From Enterococcus malodoratus ATCC 43197 (lineage in GTDB: Bacteria > Bacillota > Bacilli > Lactobacillales > Enterococcaceae): a stretch of 64,000 bases of DNA. Below are positions 8,093-19,351 of the stretch, piece after piece. The first letter of the stretch is position 1, and each line of letters begins with the position of its first letter. A program made the position numbers and the translations under genes. The notes below the pieces were generated by a model. It saw nothing but the letters and a program-made list of their open reading frames with translations. It made no database searches and was not told where the DNA came from. The stretch is from positions 1,588,136-1,652,135 of the forward strand of contig NZ_KE136481.1 in the NCBI RefSeq assembly GCF_000407185.1. The letters are read 5' to 3'.

Positions 8093-9466
8093 TTATGCTG
8101 AAATGCTTTCTCCAGCTGTTTCTTCTGCAGCGCCTGATTCTTCATCAACCAATTTTTTATCATATGCACGAGCAAATGGCAGATAAATTGCGAATGCTGC
8201 AGCCGCACAGATAATTGCGACCAATGCCGCTTTCCAGTCACCACCGGTACTAATGAAGGCCCCGACACCAACTGGTGAAGGCCAAGGCATGTTCGCGATT
8301 ACTGGACGAATCAATTCTAATTGAATCGCGAAGTATGCAATGGATGCTGAAACCATTGGTGCTAAGAAGAACGGAATTGCCATAAACGGATTGTAAATCA
8401 ATGGAATACCGAAGATTAATGGTTCATTGATATTGAACAAACATGGAACAATCGCTGCTTTACCCAATACTTTCAACTGTTCTGATTTAGCCATGTAAAC
8501 TAGGAAGATACATAGACCTAAAGTTGCACCAGAGCCGCCGATCGTTACAAAGGCATTTTGGAATTCGCCAGCCAACGGAATATGTGCACCATCAGCATTT
8601 AAAGCTAAGTTACCTAGAGTAATCGGAGCGATCAAGGAAGAAATGATATTGGCACCGTGAATACCCACGATCCACAAAGCATGGATCAAGAAGTAGATGA
8701 CCATAACCCCGATCCAACTACTAGTCAGATTCGTTACGAAACCAAATGGAATAGCGATCAATTGGAAAATATCAGTATTAAAGAAGACTAATACGCCAGT
8801 AATAATTAAAATGACAAAAGCAACAACAAATGCAGGAATTAATGCTGTAAAGGCTCTAGAAACACCTTCAGGAACTTGTTCTGGCATTCTGATAACCCAA
8901 TTTTTTGATACGCATAAACGATAAAGCTGAACGGCAATAACTGCCATGATAATACCTGTAAAGATACCAACTGTTCCTAGACGAGAAACACCGTCGCCAC
9001 CAATCGCCCAGCCGTTGATGATATTTTCTTTAGCATCAGTTAAACGAACCACTGTTCCGTTATCCAATACTAATTGAGGAATAGAAAGGAAGAATGCAAA
9101 CATCGCTAATAACGCACCTGTAATCGGCGCCATGTTCAATTCATCTTCTTCAGCAATGATTTTTGTATATTCATACCCTAAACCAACACAAAAGTATAAT
9201 GCCAAAATCCCCATCGTAGTACTGTTGGCTAACATATAAAGGTCACTGAATTTGAAAAATGTTGCATTGAAGATGTCTTCTAGAAACGGAAAGGTCATCG
9301 GTAAAATATTGAATACTAAGAACATCGAACCAACGATCGTAAACGGAATTGCGCCCATACCAGCACCCATGATCGCCCGCACTACTTTTAGTGATGCGAT
9401 TTTCCCCATAGGGCCCATCAAGTTTTTCTCTAAGAAAGCAAATACTTTATTATTTGATCCGTCCAT
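8093..9466 (-). CDS. PTS cellobiose/beta-glucoside EIIC permease
   Basis: 457 residues, about ten membrane segments, Lac-type EIIC family. Landmarks are the N-terminal FLEKNLMGPMGKIASLKVVRAI, the substrate-loop stretch PCLFNINEPLIFGIPLIYNP, and an acidic cytoplasmic tail. It moves and phosphorylates beta-glucosides together with the EIIA and EIIB genes of this operon. AAAGGGTGATTAAAAA precedes the ATG. It is the last gene of the minus-strand operon, separated from EIIA by a membrane protein gene and a repeat region. Confidence 0.93.
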   Translation of the reverse strand: MDGSNNKVFAFLEKNLMGPMGKIASLKVVRAIMGAGMGAIPFTIVGSMFLVFNILPMTFPFLEDIFNATFFKFSDLYMLANSTTMGILALYFCVGLGYEYTKIIAEEDELNMAPITGALLAMFAFFLSIPQLVLDNGTVVRLTDAKENIINGWAIGGDGVSRLGTVGIFTGIIMAVIAVQLYRLCVSKNWVIRMPEQVPEGVSRAFTALIPAFVVAFVILIITGVLVFFNTDIFQLIAIPFGFVTNLTSSWIGVMVIYFLIHALWIVGIHGANIISSLIAPITLGNLALNADGAHIPLAGEFQNAFVTIGGSGATLGLCIFLVYMAKSEQLKVLGKAAIVPCLFNINEPLIFGIPLIYNPFMAIPFFLAPMVSASIAYFAIQLELIRPVIANMPWPSPVGVGAFISTGGDWKAALVAIICAAAAFAIYLPFARAYDKKLVDEESGAAEETAGESISA

Positions 9467-9483
9467 TTTTTAATCACCCTTTA

Positions 9484-9990
9484 TCAATTATTTAGTTTAC
9501 TAAATTCTGTAATATACGTTGCATGCTTATCTTTTTGACTATAAATGCTGTTAATTCGTTTCAAAATAACGCCTGATAACAAAATGCCGACTAACAGAAT
9601 GCAACTGACAAACCCTTTGCTCGTTACATTATTTGTGAAAAACGGAAAGACTTGTTCAAACCCTAAATTGGTCAAAACAGACACCATTAAAACAATATTT
9701 GTTATCGTTTGAGTTATCTGATACAGTCTGTGCCATTTTAGCTGGTTGCGAACATCATCTGATGGATAGCCGTACAGACGTAAATGCTCTGCAATAGCAG
9801 GGACTGAAAGTACAATTAATCCCAGCGGCAACAATGACCACATACTTTTGCTCATAGCTAAAGAAAGCAACCAATATAAATTAGTAAAGAAAAAACCGGC
9901 TAATAAATATCGAAGCAAAAGAAAACGATTAAATCTAAAATTCTTTAGTGCCGTTTCTTTTTTTAATTGACTAACAGTTTCTTTATCCAT
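9484..9990 (-). CDS. Membrane protein of the beta-glucoside PTS operon
   Basis: 168 residues with about four hydrophobic helices (around residues 27-45, 50-66, 93-110 and 125-145) and a basic N-terminus. I do not recognise a named family; similar unnamed proteins occur beside EIIC genes of cellobiose operons. It ends 17 bases before the EIIC start, so it is co-transcribed and may assist the permease. AAGGAGAGAACAGAGG precedes the ATG; this site lies next to repeat copy R1. Function unknown. Confidence 0.7.
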   Translation of the reverse strand: MDKETVSQLKKETALKNFRFNRFLLLRYLLAGFFFTNLYWLLSLAMSKSMWSLLPLGLIVLSVPAIAEHLRLYGYPSDDVRNQLKWHRLYQITQTITNIVLMVSVLTNLGFEQVFPFFTNNVTSKGFVSCILLVGILLSGVILKRINSIYSQKDKHATYITEFSKLNN

Positions 9991-10002
9991 CCTCTGTTCT
10001 CT

Positions 10003-10056
10003 CCTTGTTCATATTAAGCTAATGATTTTTTTGACAAAAAATCAGTTTGTTGCTCA
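10003..10056. repeat. Repeat R1 in the PTS operon
   Basis: 54-base unit starting CCTTGTTCATATTAAGC, differing at three positions from R2 exactly 151 bases away. It contains an imperfect AATGATTTTTT hairpin. On the minus strand it runs into the ribosome binding site of the downstream membrane protein gene. Confidence 0.85.
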
Positions 10057-10153
10057 CGCCGTATATCATTCTGCTTAAGTGCTCGTTCCTAAATTACTCA
10101 AAATTTCTGATGTTTTATTCGAACTTTTTCACTGCGAAAAGCAGAACTGACAT

Positions 10154-10207
10154 CCTTGTTCATATTAAGCTAATGATTTTTTTGGCAAAAAATCATTTTG
10201 TTACTCA
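10154..10207. repeat. Repeat R2 in the PTS operon
   Basis: Second copy of the 54-base unit, with a perfect AATGATTTTTT/AAAAAATCATT hairpin around a short loop. A degenerate third copy (about 25 bases, ACTGACATCCTTATTCGTGT) lies at 10323-10347. The rest of the 9991-10358 gap holds no convincing gene. Confidence 0.85.
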
Positions 10208-10358
10208 TTGACCAAGCTAACTCCTATTTAAGAAATCATTTTTCTAAAATCGAGAAAAATGAATCTAATTGTCGTTTCGCATACCATTTTACTAACCAGC
10301 TAAAGCAGGAAGTAAAACTGGCAACTGACATCCTTATTCGTGTTAAGGTATTGAATTT

Positions 10359-10676
10359 CTATTGAGATACTTTTTGATATAACGACAGCATTTCAATTGC
10401 GACTTCGCGTAATGTCATAGTTGTCATTAAATGATCTTGTGCATGGACCATAATAATTTCCATCTCAATTTTCTCGCCGCTCGCATATTGCTGTAAAAGT
10501 TCGGTTTGAGCTTTGTGTGCTTTGATTAGTGAATCATTTGCTTCGTTCAAATGTACCTCGGCTTCTTCATAGTTTCCTTCACGCATACTTTTAAAGCCTT
10601 CATGTACAAGAGTTCGGGCATCCCCACTACTCAAAATAATTTCAAATGCTGCTTCTTGTAATTTTTCTGAGTCCAT
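10359..10676 (-). CDS. PTS cellobiose/lactose-type EIIA
   Basis: 105 residues, all-helical Lac-type EIIA. The phosphorylated His lies in IIMVHAQDHLMTTMTL near residue 78, and the N-terminal FEIILSSGDARTLVHEGF is typical. It passes phosphate from HPr to EIIB. The GGAG site and ATG at 10676 lie 12 bases after the regulator stop, so the genes are one transcript. Confidence 0.95.
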   Translation of the reverse strand: MDSEKLQEAAFEIILSSGDARTLVHEGFKSMREGNYEEAEVHLNEANDSLIKAHKAQTELLQQYASGEKIEMEIIMVHAQDHLMTTMTLREVAIEMLSLYQKVSQ

Positions 10677-10688
10677 TGTTTTCTCCTT

Positions 10689-12707
10689 TTATGCTTTTTT
10701 TTCAAATTGATCAATAAACGCTTGGATAAAGTTATCAAAAGTATCGCTGAAGGCCAATGCCTTCCTGAAGTTATCATCTTCCATGATTTCTACCAACATT
10801 TGACTAACCTTCTCTATCTCAAACTTCCCCAATTTATCTGGTGACAGCAAGAAAACTAACTGAATACTTTGACACTTTTCACTCCAAACGATGCCATCGG
10901 GTACTACTGCTACCGCAACATGCCCCTCTTTAGTCAAGGCCTCAATTGGATGAGGAACAGCCATAAATTCTGAAAATACCACTGAACTATAGGATTCCCT
11001 TAGTTTTAGCTGGTTCAAAAAGCTTTCCTGCAAGTCGGTTTCTTCGACTGTTTCGATTTTACCGATCAATTCCTTTAACACGGTTTCTTTGGTTGATTGA
11101 CCTTCAGCAAAATAAAACAGCTCAGGTTTGAAACTTCGTTTAATTAATTCAACGTTTTCTTCGACCATTTCGGTTTGTTTATTTTCCTTAAACCCTTTGA
11201 AATGACCACCCTTATTACTAGATATTTCATGATTGATCTTTTTAATGTCTTCTTTCCCTAAGAAAACACTGACATTAACGATCGGTGCGTTTAAAACGAC
11301 GTTTCCTAAATTGATTGACGAGATAATCAAGTCGATTTGACTTAAATCTTGTTCGGCTATTTCATAATAACTAATGACCTTTTCAATCAATATTCTCGTT
11401 CCAAATTCTCGTTCCAAACGATTTTTGATCATTTGCGAGCTTCCTAATCCAGTCGCGCAAATAACTAATACATGGGTCTTCTGTTCATTAAAGTAACGTT
11501 CGACCGCTGCCGTTATATGAATCGCTAGATAAGCCCACTCACTTTCAGTTACTTGGTACGATTTGAACAATGACATTTTTGAAAAATAGTTGACCGTCAA
11601 CTCAAACAAATCAGGATACTGGGTCTTGATTTCCGTAAGTAATGGATTTTCAATACTCGAGTTATTTTGGAGCCTCGTTAGCAGCGGAATAAAATGAATC
11701 ATCAATCCGTCAACTAAGATTGTATCGTGTTCCAAATCAAACGGTGTGTCTTGATCAATAGCCCTCAATGTTTCAATTAACTGTGTGCGTATTTCTTCTT
11801 CTGTAGCATCTGCCTTTTTAAAAATCGTCTTGGCCGTAATTTTATTTTTTAAATGAAGTGCGATAAAATCGGCCTCTTCGGAAGAAAACGTAATTCCCAT
11901 CGCGTTTTCAATTCTTGCTAATATTTTTAGTGCGGTTTGATATTCAATCGAACGTTCATCAAAGGTCATCGGTGCTTGGATATCCATCAAAAAACCATTC
12001 TGTATTCGTTTGATCGCCAAACCGATGTGGAGTACTAAATTATAAACGATGAAATCGGAAAGCTTTAATTGCGATTCACGACACTCATCTAAAACAATAA
12101 TGACAATTTCCTCTACACTGATGCCTTCTAACAGGTTGGCATACATTGAGAAAGCAAATAAATTGTCATGCAAACGTTCCATAAAGAAATAGTTCATAAT
12201 AAAATGACGAATATTCTGTTCATTTCCTACTATGAAAATTCCTTTATTACTTTTGCTCTGAAGTTCGATTTGGTAAGGAGCGATCAGTTTTTTTACTTCA
12301 ACTAGATCGTTTGATATGGTTGAGCGAGAAACGAACAGTTCGTCGGCAATCGAATCCACATAAACTTCACTCTGCTCAAAAAACAAGCGGTTTAAAATAT
12401 AGTACTGTCGATCATTTGACTCTTGAATCGTCGTGATATCCTTTGAAGTTGATTGATCCTTAACCTCTTCAAGATAGAACTCATCAAATTTTTTTGCGTC
12501 CTCAACTTTCAACTGGTACCCATTTCCTTGTTTTGCTTCAATAGTGGCGATTGATTCTTTCTTTAAAGCATCTTCCAGCAGATGAAGATATTTTCTAGCT
12601 GTTCGATTGGAAACATCAATTCCTGAAGCAATCTCTTGGCTCGTTAAATACGTGTGTTTATGATCAAAAAGAAGTTTTAGGATTTGTGTTTCTCGTTTGC
12701 TCAACAT
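10689..12707 (-). CDS. licR: LicR-like PRD-containing PTS-controlled activator
   Basis: About 672 residues. Order: N-terminal HTH (SQEIASGIDVSNRTARKYL) and a second Mga-like HTH (DSIADELFVSRSTISNDL), two PTS regulation domains (about 180-400), an EIIB-like domain (VLVICATGLGSSQMI, Cys near 425) and a C-terminal EIIA-like domain with His in MAVPHPIEAL. This matches LicR/CelR-type activators whose activity is set by PTS phosphorylation. ATG 12707 is chosen over TTG 12716 because AAGGA is nine bases upstream. It sits inside the operon it presumably controls, between EIIB and EIIA. Confidence 0.92.
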   Translation of the reverse strand: MLSKRETQILKLLFDHKHTYLTSQEIASGIDVSNRTARKYLHLLEDALKKESIATIEAKQGNGYQLKVEDAKKFDEFYLEEVKDQSTSKDITTIQESNDRQYYILNRLFFEQSEVYVDSIADELFVSRSTISNDLVEVKKLIAPYQIELQSKSNKGIFIVGNEQNIRHFIMNYFFMERLHDNLFAFSMYANLLEGISVEEIVIIVLDECRESQLKLSDFIVYNLVLHIGLAIKRIQNGFLMDIQAPMTFDERSIEYQTALKILARIENAMGITFSSEEADFIALHLKNKITAKTIFKKADATEEEIRTQLIETLRAIDQDTPFDLEHDTILVDGLMIHFIPLLTRLQNNSSIENPLLTEIKTQYPDLFELTVNYFSKMSLFKSYQVTESEWAYLAIHITAAVERYFNEQKTHVLVICATGLGSSQMIKNRLEREFGTRILIEKVISYYEIAEQDLSQIDLIISSINLGNVVLNAPIVNVSVFLGKEDIKKINHEISSNKGGHFKGFKENKQTEMVEENVELIKRSFKPELFYFAEGQSTKETVLKELIGKIETVEETDLQESFLNQLKLRESYSSVVFSEFMAVPHPIEALTKEGHVAVAVVPDGIVWSEKCQSIQLVFLLSPDKLGKFEIEKVSQMLVEIMEDDNFRKALAFSDTFDNFIQAFIDQFEKKA

Positions 12708-12719
12708 AGTTATCAATCC

Positions 12720-13037
12720 TTACTCAATATTTTCAAGAATCACTTTAGATAATTTATCAATACCCATCGGAATCGGTACATATGCTTGTGGTGGAATGTT
12801 AACAATTGGTTTATTGTATTTCTTCGCACTCTTCTCTAAGCTGTCAAAATACATTTTGGTTTGCGGGCTGACTAGGTATAAATCATACTCGTCTTTCGCG
12901 ATTGTATTTGCTCCTTGAGACTGAGAAGTTGCATCTACTTGGATCTCCTTACCATTTCCTTGTAAACTTTCTGTTGTTTTTTTAGCAATTACTGATGATG
13001 ACATTCCTCCGGCACAGATAATTAATGCTTTTTTCAT
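12720..13037 (-). CDS. PTS cellobiose-type EIIB
   Basis: 105 residues, Lac-type EIIB with the phosphocysteine near the N-terminus (KKALIICAGGMSSSVIAKK). It receives phosphate from EIIA and hands it to the sugar bound by EIIC. GGAGGAACAAACG precedes the ATG. It lies 12 bases before the regulator and 85 bases after the glucosidase gene. Confidence 0.95.
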   Translation of the reverse strand: MKKALIICAGGMSSSVIAKKTTESLQGNGKEIQVDATSQSQGANTIAKDEYDLYLVSPQTKMYFDSLEKSAKKYNKPIVNIPPQAYVPIPMGIDKLSKVILENIE

Positions 13038-13122
13038 CGTTTGTTCCTCCCTATTCGTTTTATTTTTTTATCCTTCTAATTTAAGTTTAACGTAATTTAA
13101 AATTGTATCGAGTTCGTTTTTT

Positions 13123-14742
<1,620 letters not shown>

Positions 14743-14767
14743 GCTATGCAGAAGCCCTCAAGACAAA

Positions 14768-14798
14768 CAAAAAAGCTAGCAACAACGGTTGCTAGCTC
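14768..14798 (-). terminator. Permease terminator
   Basis: AGCTAGCAAC and GTTGCTAGCT around a four-base loop, with TTTTTTG following on the minus strand. Confidence 0.9.
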
Positions 14799-14804
14799 AT
14801 ATAA

Positions 14805-16154
14805 TTATTTATATTTTTTCTTCAAATACAAGTAGAATGGAATTCCCAGTGCAGTGATTACGATACCCACCATTGCTAATTGGAATTGGTTGATCAATGT
14901 CATCACTAAGATGAATACACCACCAATGATTGCGATGATTGGAATAATTGGGTAAAGCGGCACTTTGTAAGGACGAACCAAATCTGGTTCTGTTTTTCTT
15001 AATTTAATAACCGCGATAAATACTAACGTATAGAAGATCCAGATAACGAATACTAACATATCTGTTAACATATCGAATCCGCCGACCATCATCATACCAA
15101 TAGCGATCACTAATTCTAAGATACCAGCGATATAAGGGATTTGGTTTTTGTTTAATTTTACTAGCTTGTCAGAGAATGGTAATTGTTTTTCAAGCCCCAT
15201 TGTGTAAGGAAGACGCATACCAGTCATTGTATAGCCATTGATTGTTCCATATACAGAGATTAGAATACCGATTGTTACTAATTTCCCGCCCATGCCGCCA
15301 AAGATTTTTCCAGCAACATCCATAGCAGCATTTTCGTTTCCTGCTAATGCAGAGATATCTAATGTGCGCAAGAAAGCAAATTGAACTAATAAATACACAG
15401 CCATGATTCCTAAGATCCCGCCAGCGATGGCACGAGGCAAGTCGCGTGCTGGATTTTTCAATTCTCCAGCGATATTCCCAACGTGGATCCAGCCATCATA
15501 AGCGAACATTGTTGCTAATAGACCAGCACCTAATGCTGAAGCAAATCCGCCAACTTGTGTACCAGCTTGGACTGGGAACAAACTAACAGATACATCGCCT
15601 TGACGGATTAAACCGAAAATAACGATTAATGCTAAAGGAACTAATTTACAGACTAAAGTGATTGATTGGAACATTCCGCCGGCCTTTGAGCCTAGGAAGT
15701 TGATTAACATGATTGATGCTGCTGCTACGATCGCGATTGGGATAATCGCTGCATCGCTCATACCGAATAAGTTCTTGAACTGAGTGGCAAAAATAATTGC
15801 TAAAGCGGCGACGTTTGCTGGGAAGTAAATAACTACTTGTGCCCAACCAAGTAAGAAACTCCAAAATTCTCCGTAAGCGCGTTCGATATAGCGTAACATA
15901 CCACCAGTTTCTGGAATTGCTGCTGCTAATTCCGCACCAGTAAGACCCGCACAGACACTGATCAAACCACCTAAAAACCAAGAGAGCATGTGTAAGCTGG
16001 TCGATCCTGTTACTGCAGCGACACTTGCTGCTTTAAAGAAGACCCCTGCACCAATTACAGTACCCATTACTGTCGAAAGGGCCGGGAAAAACGTCATTGT
16101 TCGTTTCAGTTCACCTTCATTTGAACCGACAACATCATGTTCGTTGACTGCCAT
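14805..16154 (-). CDS. APC-family amino-acid permease (SteT/LAT-like)
   Basis: About 449 residues, 12 membrane segments. The APC signature VMGTVIGAGVFFKAASV lies in helix 1, with GAELAAAIPETGGMLRYIERAYG and FAYDGWIHVGNIAGELKNPARDLPRA typical of SteT/YfnA-type permeases (each quoted stretch is part of a longer conserved region). Substrate probably serine, threonine or another neutral amino acid. AAGGAGGAAAAATT precedes ATG 16154. Its neighbour is the threonine degradation pair, which fits threonine import, but that link is inference. Confidence 0.85.
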   Translation of the reverse strand: MAVNEHDVVGSNEGELKRTMTFFPALSTVMGTVIGAGVFFKAASVAAVTGSTSLHMLSWFLGGLISVCAGLTGAELAAAIPETGGMLRYIERAYGEFWSFLLGWAQVVIYFPANVAALAIIFATQFKNLFGMSDAAIIPIAIVAAASIMLINFLGSKAGGMFQSITLVCKLVPLALIVIFGLIRQGDVSVSLFPVQAGTQVGGFASALGAGLLATMFAYDGWIHVGNIAGELKNPARDLPRAIAGGILGIMAVYLLVQFAFLRTLDISALAGNENAAMDVAGKIFGGMGGKLVTIGILISVYGTINGYTMTGMRLPYTMGLEKQLPFSDKLVKLNKNQIPYIAGILELVIAIGMMMVGGFDMLTDMLVFVIWIFYTLVFIAVIKLRKTEPDLVRPYKVPLYPIIPIIAIIGGVFILVMTLINQFQLAMVGIVITALGIPFYLYLKKKYK

Positions 16155-16398
16155 AATTTTTCCTCCTTGTTGTGAAGCGACTGTTTGTTCACTTCTTAAC
16201 TTGACTTGCAAAACAAATAATTGAAGTTATTAGATAAAAGAAATAGAACAAAAAATTGCGATATAACAACTATTTAGTAACTTCACCTATTTGCTCGGAC
16301 ATTATTTTAACATGGAGAAAGAAAAAGGGAAACGTTATTTTAAACATTTCCTTTTTTCTTATTTCCTCCTCATGTTACGTTAAGAAATACTTCTAATT

Positions 16399-17400
16399 TT
16401 ATGAATTAACTTTCCCAAAAGAGACTTTAGTTTCGATTCCTTCTGCCTTAAATTTTGCTGATAATCTTTCTAACATTTCGTCAGTCATTTTATCTAAATC
16501 AAAACTTGGACTGAAGTCCCATTCTTTGCGAGCATCGCTGTCATCAATTGAGTTTGGCCAAGAATTTGCAATTCCTTGACGTGCAGGATCCACATCATAG
16601 CTCAATTTGAAATCAGGAATACGGCGACGAATAGATGCAGCAATTTGTTCTGGTTCAAAAGACATTGCAGTGATATTGAATGAATTGCGGTGTTCTAAAC
16701 GACTAGCATCCGCGTTCATTAATTTCACGATTCCTTCGATTGCATCATCCATATACATCATATCCATGTAAGTTCCTTTTTCGATGAATGAGGTATAAGA
16801 TTTGTTTTTCAATGCTTCGTAATAAATGTCTACAGCGTAATCTGTTGTACCGCCGCCAGGTTCTACTTTATATGAGATCAAGCCTGGGAAACGTACGGAA
16901 CGAGTGTCTACACCATATTTTGTATGGTAGTAATTTTCCAATAGTTCACCAGAAACTTTAGTTACACCATACATAGTAGTTGGGTGCATCACTGTATCTT
17001 GCGGTGTGTTGTCTGGTTCTGCATCTGGTCCATAGGCTGCGATAGAAGATGGTGCAAAGAATTTAGTTTCAGGTCCAATTTCACGTGCTACTTCTAGAGC
17101 GTTCATTAAACCAGTCATATTCAAGTTCCAAGCAAATGCTGGACGTTTTTCAGCTGTAGCAGAAAGCAATGCAGCTAAATGAATGACAGTATCAACTTCG
17201 TAACGTTTAGCAATATCTAAGAATTGATCGTAGTTTGTTACATCTAATTCTTCAAATTGTCCATTTTCAACAACTGGGCTGCCTTCAATCGTACGAATAT
17301 CGGTAGAGATAACATTTTTAACACCTAGATCTTTACGTAATCTCTCAGTTAATTCAGATCCAATTTGTCCTAATGATCCTGTAATCAATACTTTTTTCAT
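16399..17400 (-). CDS. tdh: L-threonine 3-dehydrogenase, SDR/epimerase type
   Basis: 333 residues of the extended SDR (GalE-like) threonine dehydrogenase type. NAD site ITGSLGQIGSELTERL, catalytic Ser in FAPSSIAAYGP and YGVTK with Tyr/Lys. It oxidises L-threonine to 2-amino-3-ketobutyrate with NAD. The CoA ligase gene directly upstream makes this assignment much stronger than homology alone, since generic epimerases look similar. GAGAGAGGACGACAAAGTC precedes the ATG. Spacing to kbl is 32 bases, one operon. Confidence 0.9.
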   Translation of the reverse strand: MKKVLITGSLGQIGSELTERLRKDLGVKNVISTDIRTIEGSPVVENGQFEELDVTNYDQFLDIAKRYEVDTVIHLAALLSATAEKRPAFAWNLNMTGLMNALEVAREIGPETKFFAPSSIAAYGPDAEPDNTPQDTVMHPTTMYGVTKVSGELLENYYHTKYGVDTRSVRFPGLISYKVEPGGGTTDYAVDIYYEALKNKSYTSFIEKGTYMDMMYMDDAIEGIVKLMNADASRLEHRNSFNITAMSFEPEQIAASIRRRIPDFKLSYDVDPARQGIANSWPNSIDDSDARKEWDFSPSFDLDKMTDEMLERLSAKFKAEGIETKVSFGKVNS

Positions 17401-17432
17401 GACTTTGTCGTCCTCTCTCTGTTCCTCTTTTT

Positions 17433-18626
17433 TTATTTGATGATTCCTAATTCTTTACCGACTGTTTCATAAACCTTGATTGCATCGTCTAGCATTTCTT
17501 TTGTATGACCAGCATTTGGCATGTTACGTACACGGCCAGTTCCTAATGGTACTGTTGGGAAAACAATTGGTTTCACGTAAACGCCGTTTTCAATCAATTT
17601 TTTAGAGAACTCTTGTGCTAATCTTTCATCACCAACAATAACTGGTGTGATTGGTGTTTCTGCATGACCGATATCATAACCGATACGTTTTAATTCAGCC
17701 TTGAAGTAATTTGCATTGTCCCAAAGTTTTTCAACATATTCAGGATGATTTTCAATCAAATCAATTGCTTCGATACAAGCTCCAGCTGCCCCAGGTGTTA
17801 ATGAAGTTGAGAACAAGAATGGACGAGCTTGAGATTTCAACCATGTAATCAGTTGTTTTGTACCTGCTACATAACCGCCGACAACACCGATACCTTTTGA
17901 TAAAGTACCCATTTGGAAATCAATATGATCTTGCATACCAAAATGTTTAACTGTTCCGCGGCCTTTACCCATTACACCAGTTCCATGAGCGTCATCCACG
18001 TAAGTGATAACATTGTATTTTTCACAAATTTCAACGATTTCAGGAATTTTAGCAACGTCGCCGTCCATTGAGAACACACCGTCTGTAATGTACATTACTT
18101 TGTTGTATTCGCCACTTTCAGTTGCTGCTTTTGCTTTAGCTTCCAAATCTTCCATATCTTGGTGGTTTATACGAATAATTTTCGCACCGGATAAACGGCA
18201 GCCATCAATAATAGAAGCGTGGTTTAATTCATCTGAAAGAATTGCATCGCCTTTTTTCATTACAGCTGAAATGGCACCCATGTTACAGTTGAAACCTGAT
18301 TGGAATGCAATTGCTGCTTCAGTTCCTTTGAACTCAGCGATTTTTTCTTCTAATTTTTGGTGAATGTCTAATGTTCCATTGATTGTACGAACCGCACCAG
18401 CACCAGCACCGTAATGTTTCGTTGCTGCCACGTCTGCTTCAATCAATTCTGGGCGAGTAGCAAATCCTAAGTAGTTATTAGAAGCTAAGTTGATCATTTT
18501 CTTATCATTAACTGTGATGATAGGACCATTGCTTCCTTCCAAAACGTCAATTGTGTTGAACAACCCTTTTTCTTTTAAATCTGCCAAGTTCGTTTCTAGA
18601 AATTGGTCAAGAACCTTTGAACTCAT
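17433..18626 (-). CDS. kbl: 2-amino-3-ketobutyrate CoA ligase (glycine C-acetyltransferase)
   Basis: 397 residues, fold-type I PLP enzyme of the alpha-oxoamine synthase family. The PLP lysine is in [14 protein letters not shown], with [11 protein letters not shown] and [10 protein letters not shown] conserved. It cleaves 2-amino-3-ketobutyrate to glycine and acetyl-CoA. ATG 18626 is preferred over 18641 because GGAGGG lies seven bases before it. First gene of the threonine catabolic operon; a perfect cre lies about 120 bases upstream. Confidence 0.93.
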   Translation of the reverse strand: MSSKVLDQFLETNLADLKEKGLFNTIDVLEGSNGPIITVNDKKMINLASNNYLGFATRPELIEADVAATKHYGAGAGAVRTINGTLDIHQKLEEKIAEFKGTEAAIAFQSGFNCNMGAISAVMKKGDAILSDELNHASIIDGCRLSGAKIIRINHQDMEDLEAKAKAATESGEYNKVMYITDGVFSMDGDVAKIPEIVEICEKYNVITYVDDAHGTGVMGKGRGTVKHFGMQDHIDFQMGTLSKGIGVVGGYVAGTKQLITWLKSQARPFLFSTSLTPGAAGACIEAIDLIENHPEYVEKLWDNANYFKAELKRIGYDIGHAETPITPVIVGDERLAQEFSKKLIENGVYVKPIVFPTVPLGTGRVRNMPNAGHTKEMLDDAIKVYETVGKELGIIK

Positions 18627-18747
18627 AACTATTCCCTCCATACTGATTATTGCGCAATTAAGGCTGTTATTTTTCTGCTTTTAAAAAGTGAATAGCATAC
18701 TTATTTTTTTGCGCTTTTGTATTTTACATGCTTAGTTTATCCACATT

Positions 18748-18761
18748 TGACAACGTTTACA
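18748..18761 (-). promoter_or_regulatory. Perfect cre site upstream of kbl-tdh
   Basis: TGTAAACGTTGTCA on the minus strand matches the CcpA consensus TGWAANCGNTNNCA at every position. A second site with one mismatch (TGAAAGCGCATACT) lies at 18899-18912. Both point to catabolite repression of threonine use. The rest of the 18627-19301 gap is AT-rich with no gene I can support. Confidence 0.75.
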
Positions 18762-19301
18762 ACTTATAGCCTCGACAATTCCTTGAATTATAATAGAAGT
18801 TAGAATCTTTCTAATCGATTTTATTTAATAATTGATTATTTACTTTTTGGGTTAAATTTACGGAAACTGTTTATCCAAATTTAGCGTTGAAATTTAAAGT
18901 ATGCGCTTTCACAAAGGCTGATGATAAAAGAATAAAAAAGCTTTTGATTCTATAAAAACAGTTATCTGACAGCCCTGCTAACATCAAACCGTAAGATCTT
19001 TTACTCACAATGGATAATTCTTTGTATCTGTGTGGAACAAAATAGAGAATTTAAATAGGGAAATAAAATTCTAATCATTTTCAAATAAAAAGCGTTATCA
19101 TTTTCATATAAATCTACAATTTCATTTTTTTTACTCGATTTTTATAAAAAAGGAGCGAATTTCTATAAAAAAAAGAAGAGTCGTTCCTCAAAAAAAAATT
19201 ATCTGTTCTGATCCATCTTCTTCTTCGATAACTTCCCTCCTGATTTTTAAGCGTTTTCTTTTTGTCGTTTTTTTATTATTCTCATGTTGATTTTAGGAAT
19301 A

Positions 19302-19336
19302 ACAAAAAGGATGCACCAATAGAATTGGTACACCCT
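19302..19336 (-). terminator. Terminator of the MucBP protein gene
   Basis: GGGTGTACCAAT and ATTGGTGCATCC around a three-base loop, then TTTTTG on the minus strand. Confidence 0.88.
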
Positions 19337-19351
19337 TCCTATAAATTGCTA

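Noticed and set aside
18738-18746. Single TTATCCACA box upstream of kbl
   Set aside because: One isolated DnaA-type 9-mer, adjacent to a cre site; likely chance.
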